DNA of 20,598 bases from a virus: positions 1 through 20,598 of IMG/VR virus record IMGVR_UViG_3300036845_000349. One strand, written 5' to 3'. The notes under the pieces were generated by a model. That model ran no database searches and was not told the DNA's origin. It saw only the letters and a program-made list of their open reading frames with translations. A program made the position numbers and the translations under genes. Positions 1 through 5,157 of the stretch are shown piece after piece (the stretch's first letter is position 1; every line of letters begins with the position of its first letter).

Positions 1-2
1 GC

Positions 3-170
3 CAGGAGGTGGTGGAGGTTGGTGAGCGCGCCAGCGTTGGCGAAGCTATGGCCACTGGACCGGAGTGGGTGCGGCGTGAGATCAGCGGCATTCTTGCTGA
101 AAACTACAAGCGCTTTGGAGAGGATCCGGAGGGCGAGGAGCCGGCGGAGATGGAGAACGCCAGTGGCTGA
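3..170 (+). CDS. 3' end of an unidentified protein (partial)
   Basis: This is the C-terminal 55 residues of a gene whose start lies left of the window. The frame is open from base 3 and ends in TGA at 168-170. The visible part is acidic and charged, with a helix-like stretch containing EWVRREISGILAENYKRFG, followed by a Glu/Pro-rich tail. I do not recognise the family. The frame is preferred over the competing one because the next gene starts with a GTG inside its last codons, with a GGAG ribosome site placed in this gene's tail, as is usual in compact phage operons. Function is unknown. Confidence 0.55.
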   Translation, partial: QEVVEVGERASVGEAMATGPEWVRREISGILAENYKRFGEDPEGEEPAEMENASG

Positions 171-303
171 CGCCGACGCCCTCCGCGCCGCGCTGCGGCA
201 GGCGCTCGACATGCTGATCGAGCTGCGCGACTGCCCGCTCTCTGTGCTGGAAGTGCGCCAGGCCCAGATCGATGCCGTGGTGGCAGATGCCATGCGGGGG
301 TGA
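163..303 (+). CDS. small hypothetical protein, 46 aa
   Basis: A GTG start at 163 overlaps the previous stop by 8 nt, and GGAG at 152-155 sits 7 nt upstream. The 46-residue product is almost entirely helical in character (ADALRAALRQALDMLIELRD, then LEVRQAQIDAVVADAMRG) with one Cys. No family is recognised. A longer reading that starts near base 19 is rejected: its first 48 residues are Arg-rich out-of-frame reading of the preceding gene. Overlap with the upstream gene suggests translational coupling. Confidence 0.5.
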   Translation: MADADALRAALRQALDMLIELRDCPLSVLEVRQAQIDAVVADAMRG

Positions 304-328
304 CGCCGGCAGAGTGAGGGAGGGGCCG

Positions 329-505
329 ATGTTGTCCAAACCGGAAAACGGCGGCGTATTTGTGTTGATGGAGGATGCTTGGACGGGCGACCGTTGGCGC
401 CGTATCGGCTCTCGGGTGCCAGGGCAGTACGCTACTGCGCGAAAGCCGCGAACGGCCCCCCGGCGGCTCCTGGACCCGATCGGGGGGCGCCTATTTTTCG
501 TTTGA
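329..505 (+). CDS. possible small hypothetical protein, 58 aa
   Basis: The ATG at 329 has a good purine-rich ribosome site (GGGAGGGG, about 3 nt upstream after counting CCG). The first part, with GGVFVLMEDAWTGDRWRRIG, looks like a real folded protein. The last third (from about residue 36) is Arg/Pro-rich and coincides with a terminator-like hairpin at 455-498, so either the gene is a fortuitous ORF or the terminator is embedded in its coding end. No family is recognised. It lies directly before the 213-aa gene, whose ribosome site AAGGAG overlaps its TGA stop. Confidence 0.35.
   Translation: MLSKPENGGVFVLMEDAWTGDRWRRIGSRVPGQYATARKPRTAPRRLLDPIGGRLFFV
455..499 (+). terminator. candidate rho-independent terminator
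   Basis: GCCCCCCG at 455-462 pairs perfectly with CGGGGGGC at 481-488 (8 bp, nearly all G-C) around an 18-nt loop, followed three bases later by TATTTTTC (492-499). Stem strength and the U-run fit an intrinsic terminator on the plus strand. The next gene's ribosome site begins only a few bases later (505-510), so it could also act as an attenuator or partial terminator before the 213-aa gene. Confidence 0.5.
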
Positions 506-516
506 AGGAGTGGCCG

Positions 517-1158
517 ATGTCTACGTCAATGAAGGCAGCCTTTGAGAAGGCCGGCTATGCCGGCAGCACCGAGGAATGGCCATCCGAGGATTTGATCCAG
601 ACCGCGATCCGCGCCATGGCGCGCCACGCCGATGACACCGAGGCTTGCCAGCATGCCATCTTCAGGGCATGCCGCAACGACCCAGAGCTACTGCGGCAAC
701 TCATCCTGCCATGGTGGCGACAGGCCACATCCTCGATCATAAGCGAGGTCCGCCGCGAGCTACGGCACCGGGAACGCACCGCAACTCTCGAAACACCGGT
801 CGAGCGGCGCGCCGCGAAGGTGGTCAATCTGGTCCATGAGCGCGAACTGGCCGAGGAAAAGCGCGAGCGCGACGAAGCGTTGGCCGAGCAGGCGCGGCTG
901 AACAAGCAGCACCAGCGGGAGTTCGAGGAGCGGATCGCCGCTTGGCGGCAGACGAAAGCATCGAGCTTCGAGATCGAAGGACGGCCATTCTTTTTGGTCT
1001 CTACCGCCGAGGCGCGGAGGTGGCAGATACGCTGGCACCATCGCGGCCGTTTCCTCGACCTCCTGCTCTCCGGTGTGCCCGAAGACGACCGACCGATCAT
1101 GCATTATCGACGGCCGGAGGAGATCGACGCGCTGTGGGATCAGGCGTTCTCTGTCTGA
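517..1158 (+). CDS. hypothetical phage protein with central coiled coil, 213 aa
   Basis: The start at ATG 517 is set by AAGGAG at 505-510 (6-nt spacing); an upstream in-frame ATG at 379 would run through the terminator-like hairpin and is rejected. Three parts are visible: an N-terminal helical region (residues 1-70) with several Trp and a helix of MAR/ACRNDPELLRQL type; a highly charged probable coiled coil at about 104-145 (HERELAEEKRERDEALAEQA); and a C-terminal basic/aromatic region (150-213) with FEIEGRPFFLVSTAEARRW. No signal peptide or membrane segment. I do not recognise the family. It is the last gene of the left plus-strand group and converges with the lysis cassette. Confidence 0.75.
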   Translation: MSTSMKAAFEKAGYAGSTEEWPSEDLIQTAIRAMARHADDTEACQHAIFRACRNDPELLRQLILPWWRQATSSIISEVRRELRHRERTATLETPVERRAAKVVNLVHERELAEEKRERDEALAEQARLNKQHQREFEERIAAWRQTKASSFEIEGRPFFLVSTAEARRWQIRWHHRGRFLDLLLSGVPEDDRPIMHYRRPEEIDALWDQAFSV

Positions 1159-1205
1159 AAATGGGAATTACCGGACGGAATGACTCGCCGACTTGTCTAG
1201 TGTGC

Positions 1206-1225
1206 CCGATCTATCGGTTTGGTTT
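1206..1225. terminator. weak terminator-like hairpin between convergent genes
   Basis: In the 90-nt gap between the convergent 213-aa gene and the holin-like gene, CCGA (1206-1209) and TCGG (1214-1217) form a short stem with a 4-nt loop, followed by TTTGGTTT on the plus strand. The stem is short, so this is only a candidate; the location between converging genes is the main support. Confidence 0.22.
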
Positions 1226-1248
1226 ACCACGCCTTAGTCAGAGCCGCC

Positions 1249-1476
1249 CTAATTCGCTGGAGGCGGCGGCGGAGGCCGGCCTAGCGCAATCAGCAGCGCC
1301 ACCGCGGCCAATACCTCGCCCGAAACACCCGCGAGCGTCTCGCCGGTGCGCGTACACATCGCCGGCACGCCGAGCACGCACCCGGTGAACACGAGAAGCT
1401 GTTGGAGCAGGATCGAGGCGACCAGCAGAAGCAGCAACCACCAGGCGCCGCGGATCGGGTCGAACGGATCTGGCAT
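1249..1476 (-). CDS. putative holin (two-TM small membrane protein), 75 aa
   Basis: Two hydrophobic segments are clear: residues about 11-38 (AWWLLLLLVASILLQQLLVF and beyond) and about 49-66 (AGVSGEVLAAVALLIALG), joined by a short loop with Cys and charged residues. The protein ends in a six-proline tail (RPPPPPPAN). Size, two membrane spans and position directly downstream of an endolysin gene fit a phage holin, which permeabilises the inner membrane to release the endolysin. The start ATG lies 15 nt after the endolysin stop, with a weak AGGG ribosome site. There is no sequence motif that defines holins, so the call rests on topology and context; another small membrane protein of the lysis cassette is possible. 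Confidence 0.55.
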   Translation of the reverse strand: MPDPFDPIRGAWWLLLLLVASILLQQLLVFTGCVLGVPAMCTRTGETLAGVSGEVLAAVALLIALGRPPPPPPAN

Positions 1477-1491
1477 GGACCCTGGCCACGG

Positions 1492-1875
1492 CTACGCCTC
1501 GGCCGCAGCCGTCTCCACCACGTAGTAGCGGCTCGCATCATCGGCCGCCGGCCCGACCCCTGCCTTGTCGCGGATGACCCGCTCGGAGCACACGCGGCCC
1601 TGCCACTGGTCGATGACACGGAGCGCGCCCCTGGGCGTCTCGTCGAGGTAGATGGCCGCGTGCGACGAGCCGTCCGTCGCATTGGCGTACCTGCCCGAGA
1701 CGTCGAAGCAAGCGATGATGGTGCCCGGCAGCACCTCGCCGTGCAGCACCAGCTCGCCACGCCGCCACGAGCTGGTGTGACCCAGCCTGGCGGCGTGACG
1801 GACCAGTGCGACGCAGTGGCCGTCGCCGTGAGCAACACCGAGGTGCTGCTCAGGCTGGTCGGCTACGTGCGGCAA
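1492..1875 (-). CDS. putative endolysin, BPSL0067-family cysteine peptidase/amidase-like
   Basis: The 127-aa product resembles the BPSL0067 family (NlpC/P60-CHAP-like fold), used by phages as peptidoglycan-cleaving endolysins. Family-type features are the GDGHCVALVRHAARL segment with the probable nucleophile Cys21, a Trp-Arg-x-Gly stretch near residue 37, GTIIACFD at 51-58, the SHAAIYLDE segment with probable catalytic His72, the VIDQW motif at 88-92, and a closing RYYVVE strand. There is no signal peptide, so release would need the neighbouring holin. The only in-frame start that keeps the Cys motif is a TTG at 1875-1873, directly abutting the TGA of the upstream Pro/Gly-rich gene, so expression probably depends on coupling. 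Family assignment is from memory of the motif pattern. Confidence 0.72.
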   Translation of the reverse strand: MPHVADQPEQHLGVAHGDGHCVALVRHAARLGHTSSWRRGELVLHGEVLPGTIIACFDVSGRYANATDGSSHAAIYLDETPRGALRVIDQWQGRVCSERVIRDKAGVGPAADDASRYYVVETAAAEA

Positions 1876-2415
1876 TCAGCCCGGCTTCGGCTCAGGCGTC
1901 AGCGCGGGACCGCCGCCCGGCACATTGCCAGACATGGCTGGTGGCATGATCCACACGCCCTCGGGTGGCACGACGATTGGCGGGGTGGGCGAGCCGTCGA
2001 CCATGATTGGTGGAACTGCCCAGCCAGGCGGAATGTAGATTGGCTGGGACGGCCGCGGATCGGTTGGACCCCAGATCCCGGGAGGCGCCGGATAGCCAGG
2101 GAAGGGCGGCGGACCGCTGCCACCGCCGGGCGGCGCGGGATAGCCAGGGTAGCCGCCCACCGGGGGGTTCAAGCCACCACCAGGCGGCGCCGGATACCCA
2201 GGGAACGGCGGCGGACCGCCGGGCGGGAAGATCGGCTGACCACCGCCGCCCCAGCCGGGCGGCGGGTACGCGATCGGCGGCATGATGCCAGGGAACGACG
2301 GTTGGCCTCCTCCTCCCCATACGGGCGGGGGCGGGTTCGGTAGCGTCGGCAGGAAGGGCGGCGGGAGCCCTCCCGTATTGAGCGGCTCGACGTAAACCAG
2401 ATAAGCCTGAGCCAT
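1876..2415 (-). CDS. Pro/Gly-rich repeat protein, 179 aa
   Basis: The first gene of the lysis cassette, with AGGAG nine nt before its ATG. After a short normal N-terminus (MAQAYLVYVEPLN) the protein is dominated by Pro and Gly. Two repeat types are visible: PPPxWGGGGQPxFPxG at about 28-47 and 51-66, and GYPAPPG three times (about 73-79, 91-97, 107-113), embedded in PPPFPGYPAPPGGG-type units. The repeats are also near-identical at DNA level around 2083, 2132 and 2184. No signal peptide, TM segment or cysteines. Such proteins are expected to be disordered or polyproline-II-like. Its position upstream of endolysin and holin suggests a lysis or late structural role, but no function can be read from the sequence. 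Confidence 0.7.
   Translation of the reverse strand: MAQAYLVYVEPLNTGGLPPPFLPTLPNPPPPVWGGGGQPSFPGIMPPIAYPPPGWGGGGQPIFPPGGPPPFPGYPAPPGGGLNPPVGGYPGYPAPPGGGSGPPPFPGYPAPPGIWGPTDPRPSQPIYIPPGWAVPPIMVDGSPTPPIVVPPEGVWIMPPAMSGNVPGGGPALTPEPKPG
2083..2215 (-). repeat. imperfect tandem coding repeats (GYPAPPG units)
   Basis: Three copies of a GC-rich unit, starting near 2083, 2132 and 2184 with a period of about 50 nt, encode the GYPAPPG motifs of the Pro/Gly-rich protein. Copies one and three share a longer block including the PPPFPGYPAPPG part. The repeats probably arose by in-frame duplication. Confidence 0.6.
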
Positions 2416-2517
2416 GAGCTAGTACTCCTGTTGGGTTGGGTGCCATCGCTGGGTGTGGCCTGTGGATATTACGCCGCCGCGATGGCGATGACGGCGGTGG
2501 TTCTGTGACGATTGTGC

Positions 2518-2546
2518 TTGACTACCCAGGTGATAGCGACTACTTA
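2518..2546 (+). promoter_or_regulatory. candidate promoter of the plus-strand island
   Basis: TTGACT at 2518-2523 matches a -35 box well. With a 17-nt spacer the -10 position would be TACTTA (2541-2546), a poor match. Its location 8 nt before the RHH gene and its overlap with the tandem repeat fit a repressed promoter. If this is the promoter, the leader is very short or the transcript is leaderless. Confidence 0.35.
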
Positions 2547-2550
2547 GGTG
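2520..2550 (+). promoter_or_regulatory. tandem direct repeat, candidate operator of the RHH regulator
   Basis: GACTACCCAGGTG (2520-2532) and GACTACTTAGGTG (2538-2550) match at 11 of 13 positions with an 18-bp centre-to-centre spacing. Each contains an imperfect palindromic core (ACCCAGGT / ACTTAGGT). They cover the -35 to ribosome-site region of the 41-aa ribbon-helix-helix gene that starts at 2554. RHH dimers typically bind such short cores in tandem arrays, so autoregulation is the natural reading. Confidence 0.5.
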
Positions 2551-2553
2551 GCC

Positions 2554-2679
2554 ATGGAACGACTGAGTTTTGCCTTGCCTGAAGACACGTTGAGATGGCT
2601 GCACCGCGAAGCAAAGCGGCTGGGTATTTCGATTGGCGAGCTTCTGAGACGTTTCATTGACGAGAAACGAACGCCTTAA
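2554..2679 (+). CDS. small ribbon-helix-helix (CopG/Arc-type) DNA-binding protein, 41 aa
   Basis: The product fits a minimal RHH fold: a short strand (ERLSFALP, residues 2-9), helix A (EDTLRWLHREAKRLG, about 10-24), the turn GIS, and helix B (IGELLRRFIDEK, about 27-38). In this family the strand inserts in the major groove, and alternating residues (here Arg3, Ser5, Ala7) contact bases. The length is at the low end for RHH repressors. The ATG at 2554 follows a weak AGGTGG ribosome site that is itself part of the direct repeat. It is the first gene of a four-gene rightward cluster, so it may control its neighbours. An antitoxin-like role is conceivable, but no toxin partner is recognisable. 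Confidence 0.6.
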   Translation: MERLSFALPEDTLRWLHREAKRLGISIGELLRRFIDEKRTP

Positions 2680-2703
2680 CCCCACCAACAAGGATATTGA
2701 CCC

Positions 2704-2838
2704 ATGAAGTACGCTCTTACCGCCCTCGCCCTGCTCGCCGTAGTGCTGACCGCCCAGGTGGCAAACGCCTACAGCAACTGCACCACCAACTGCTCGTCCT
2801 ATGGTGGCCAGACCAGTTGCCAGCGTAGCTGCTTCTGA
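2704..2838 (+). CDS. exported four-cysteine microprotein, 44 aa
   Basis: The ATG at 2704 follows AAGGA nine nt upstream. The N-terminus is a textbook Sec signal peptide: MKYALTALALLAVVLTAQ, then VANA, with a likely cleavage after Ala22 (A-N-A|Y). The mature peptide of 22 residues carries four Cys at 26, 30, 39 and 43, in the pattern C-x3-C-x8-C-x3-C, rich in Ser, Thr, Asn and Gln. That spacing is compatible with two disulfides bridging a helical hairpin. I do not recognise a specific family. As an exported periplasmic or envelope peptide made from a phage it could act in superinfection exclusion or host conversion, but this is inference. Stop TGA lies 15 nt before the next start. Confidence 0.7.
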   Translation: MKYALTALALLAVVLTAQVANAYSNCTTNCSSYGGQTSCQRSCF

Positions 2839-2853
2839 TCCCGGAGGATGCTC

Positions 2854-3066
2854 ATGAGCGACGACCCGTTTCCCGCGCAGCCGGCGCTCATGAGCGCCAT
2901 CCGTGCCCGCAATCTGTCCCGGCTCTACAAGGGCTTTGCCGACGCGTGCCGACGCGATGGCTACGACCGCGAGTATGTCCTGGCCGAACGCGACGCGCAG
3001 TGGTGGATGACGTACGCAGTGTCGCTGAGCCAGACGCCGCCCGGCGCGATCGATAAGGAGGGGTGA
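2854..3066 (+). CDS. small hypothetical protein, 70 aa
   Basis: GGAGG at 2843-2847 directly abuts an ATG at 2848 but is spaced 6 nt from the ATG at 2854, so the latter is chosen. The product is soluble and mostly helical, with SAIRARNLSRLYKGFADACR, a DGYDREYVLAERDAQWWMTY segment, and a polar C-terminus. No family is recognised. It sits 15 nt after the exported peptide gene, and its 3' end contains the ribosome site (AAGGAGGGG) of the membrane protein that follows, so the genes look co-translated. Confidence 0.6.
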   Translation: MSDDPFPAQPALMSAIRARNLSRLYKGFADACRRDGYDREYVLAERDAQWWMTYAVSLSQTPPGAIDKEG

Positions 3067-3067
3067 G

Positions 3068-3346
3068 ATGGCTGGTGCATTCGGCGTCTTTATTCTTATC
3101 CTCGGCAGTTCCGGTGTTGACTGGACAATCCTCGTCTTTTTGATCGGTATTGTCGCCCTACCGTTAGCAATCGCGAGCTTCTTTGCCAGCACTTTCGGGA
3201 GTAACCACCCGGCAGCGGCAGGCAGATACTGCCGCCCCGTGGTTCGTTCACCACCAGAGGATCGGCGCATCCTCCAGTATGCGCTGCTCGCGATGACGGT
3301 GTGCCTGGGGTATCTGGCTATCGCCATAATCTACCACACCGTTTAG
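3068..3346 (+). CDS. small membrane protein, 92 aa
   Basis: A strong AAGGAGGGG at 3056-3063 precedes the ATG, with only 1 nt after the previous stop. Hydrophobic segments lie at about residues 4-13, 17-42 (VDWTILVFLIGIVALPLAIA) and 69-89 (LQYALLAMTVCLGYLAIAII), separated by a basic, Pro-containing loop (GRYCRPVVRSPPEDRR). This suggests two or three spans with the loop in the cytoplasm. No family is recognised. It is the last gene of the island. Its TAG stop overlaps the TAA stop of the leftward virion operon (3343-3346), so neither transcript can end before entering the other's coding region. Confidence 0.65.
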   Translation: MAGAFGVFILILGSSGVDWTILVFLIGIVALPLAIASFFASTFGSNHPAAAGRYCRPVVRSPPEDRRILQYALLAMTVCLGYLAIAIIYHTV

Positions 3347-5157
3347 TTGGCGCTGGCCGGAACCAGCGCAGAAAGCGCCTGTCGCAGCCTGGCGTTGTTC
3401 AGATCGGTCATGGCCTGGTACCAGGGCTGACCCGGCGGCGGCCTGGGGTTGGTCATCGCACCGGCGATCTGCTCATTGGCGCGACCCCCGGCGCGCGCGA
3501 ACGGTCCAATGATTTTCTGGAGCGCCCAGGGCGCGGCGGCGCCTGCTACTACTCCTGCCGGATGCGATGACAGCGCCAGGGCGGTCATTCCAGCCGGGGA
3601 TGTAAGGTTGCTCACCGGCGACGCGGGGTTGGTCTGGGGCGGGGCGTCGGAAATCAACGACGCCTGCGACATAAACCGGTCGAGCTGGCTGTTGGGAACG
3701 CTGCCATATTTCTGCTGTTGGCCATATAGCGCGTCGGCAACCTCGTTCATCGGCAGCGTGCGTCCCTGATATTTGTCGGCCAGCGGATCGAGTGTGCTGG
3801 CCAGCCGGTAGCGATAGCGCGCATCTGTGTGAGCAGTTTGATCATCGGGAGACAGCGAAGAACGGAATGCCTGGTCGAGGTTGGTCATCAATCCGCGGCC
3901 GATTTTGGCCATGTCAGGATTGGCGTTGCCTGCCAGCCGGTCTAGCGGCGAGTCGGTGTTGGTGAGGCTCTGGTAATCGGTGCCGTCCATCTGCCCGGTG
4001 TTACGATTGATGGCGCCGCGGATTTCGCCGATGCGCGCGCGCATCTGCGCCCGGTCGGAGTCGGTCACGCCGGCGGTGGTATCAATGGTGTTTTCCGCCT
4101 GCTGCAGCTGCTGCAACAACCGGTAGCTCTGCATCGCACCCACGTTGTTGGTGTTGGTGATGGCACGCATGTCGGCGCCGGCATCAGTCTTTGCCTGGCC
4201 GATATTGGTCGGTGTCACCCGATTGGTGGTGACCGGGTCACCGGTGTTCGGGTCCAGGTTGAGCTCGCGGAGCATGTTGCCTTGCAGTGCATCCGAAACC
4301 GGCGCTGGGTTGCTATAATGCGACCCCGGTGTGATGTCCGGCGCGGTGAACGGCACACCCTCCTGGCGCGCGGTGTTGGCGATGCTCGCCACCGCGGGGT
4401 CGATCCCGCGGCCGGGCGGTGTCTTGAATGCGCCGCCAGCGCCCTGGATCAGCATATTCGTGGCCATCTCGACCGACGGCTTGGCCCAGTCTGGCGCGTA
4501 GGACGCAACGTTGCCGCCGGCCAAGGCACCAAGACCGCCAAGCAATCCGCCGGCGCCGACACCGAGCGGGCCGAAGCCGCCTAGCTGGGCTCCCGTGGTG
4601 GCGCCCTCCAGCGCGGTCGCGACCTGTGACTCCAGCGGCGTACGTGGCCTCACCGCGTATGGGTTGAAGCCCTTCGGCAGTGCCGATGCGACCTGTGCGA
4701 TGTCGCCCTGTTCGGCCGGCGGCGCGCCTGCGCCGGTGATGTCGGCGCGCTGTTCCGGTGTCATCCGCGGTAATCCGAGCGAGGGTGCTGCCGCGTCCCA
4801 TGCCGCTCCGCCCAATGTCATGAGCGGCCGAAATACCGCCTGGGATGGATTAGTGATGAGATCGAGCGAGTTGACCGTGCCTCGGCCAACAGCCGCTGAC
4901 GCATTGCGCGCCAGGTCGCGCACCGGGGTCTGCGATGGCGGCGGCGGCTCGGAGCCGACATCCTTGAGCGACATCCAGCTGCGCGACATCAGCCCGGTCG
5001 GGCCGGTATCGTCGTTCGTGCCTGAGACGGAACGGTTGCCAACATCGGCATCGGTCAGCAGCGGATTGCCGGTTGTCGGATGGTCGTAGGTCTGGGCGCC
5101 ACTGTCAGCGTCGTCCAGGATCGGATTGCCAGTCGGTGCGGGTGCGATCGCGGCCAT
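3343..5157 (-). CDS. internal virion / DNA-ejection-type protein, 604 aa
   Basis: The last gene of the leftward virion operon; TAATG overlap with the upstream 879-aa gene. The N-terminus carries a repeated motif, TGNPILDDADSG (9-20) and TGNPLLTDADVG (29-40). A long Gly/Ala/Leu-rich, weakly hydrophobic stretch lies at about 188-216 (GGFGPLGVGAGGLLGGLGAL) and a second hydrophobic region at about 524-550 (MTALALSSHPAGVVAGAAAP). Between them is a polar, helical, Gln/Asn-rich region, and the C-terminus is helical. The pairing with a lysozyme-domain protein at the end of a podovirus operon, plus amphipathic Gly-rich segments, suggests a protein ejected into the cell envelope with the DNA. No named domain is recognised, so the role is inferred from context. 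Confidence 0.6.
   Translation of the reverse strand: MAAIAPAPTGNPILDDADSGAQTYDHPTTGNPLLTDADVGNRSVSGTNDDTGPTGLMSRSWMSLKDVGSEPPPPSQTPVRDLARNASAAVGRGTVNSLDLITNPSQAVFRPLMTLGGAAWDAAAPSLGLPRMTPEQRADITGAGAPPAEQGDIAQVASALPKGFNPYAVRPRTPLESQVATALEGATTGAQLGGFGPLGVGAGGLLGGLGALAGGNVASYAPDWAKPSVEMATNMLIQGAGGAFKTPPGRGIDPAVASIANTARQEGVPFTAPDITPGSHYSNPAPVSDALQGNMLRELNLDPNTGDPVTTNRVTPTNIGQAKTDAGADMRAITNTNNVGAMQSYRLLQQLQQAENTIDTTAGVTDSDRAQMRARIGEIRGAINRNTGQMDGTDYQSLTNTDSPLDRLAGNANPDMAKIGRGLMTNLDQAFRSSLSPDDQTAHTDARYRYRLASTLDPLADKYQGRTLPMNEVADALYGQQQKYGSVPNSQLDRFMSQASLISDAPPQTNPASPVSNLTSPAGMTALALSSHPAGVVAGAAAPWALQKIIGPFARAGGRANEQIAGAMTNPRPPPGQPWYQAMTDLNNARLRQALSALVPASAN

Noticed and set aside
1402-2343. Plus-strand ORF of 313 codons over the lysis cassette
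   Set aside because: Arg/Trp/His-rich shadow of the endolysin and Pro/Gly-rich genes; no ribosome site.
2419-3327. Minus-strand ORF of 302 codons opposite the small island
   Set aside because: The plus strand holds four ORFs each with a ribosome site, a signal peptide and membrane segments; the minus frame shows no domain.
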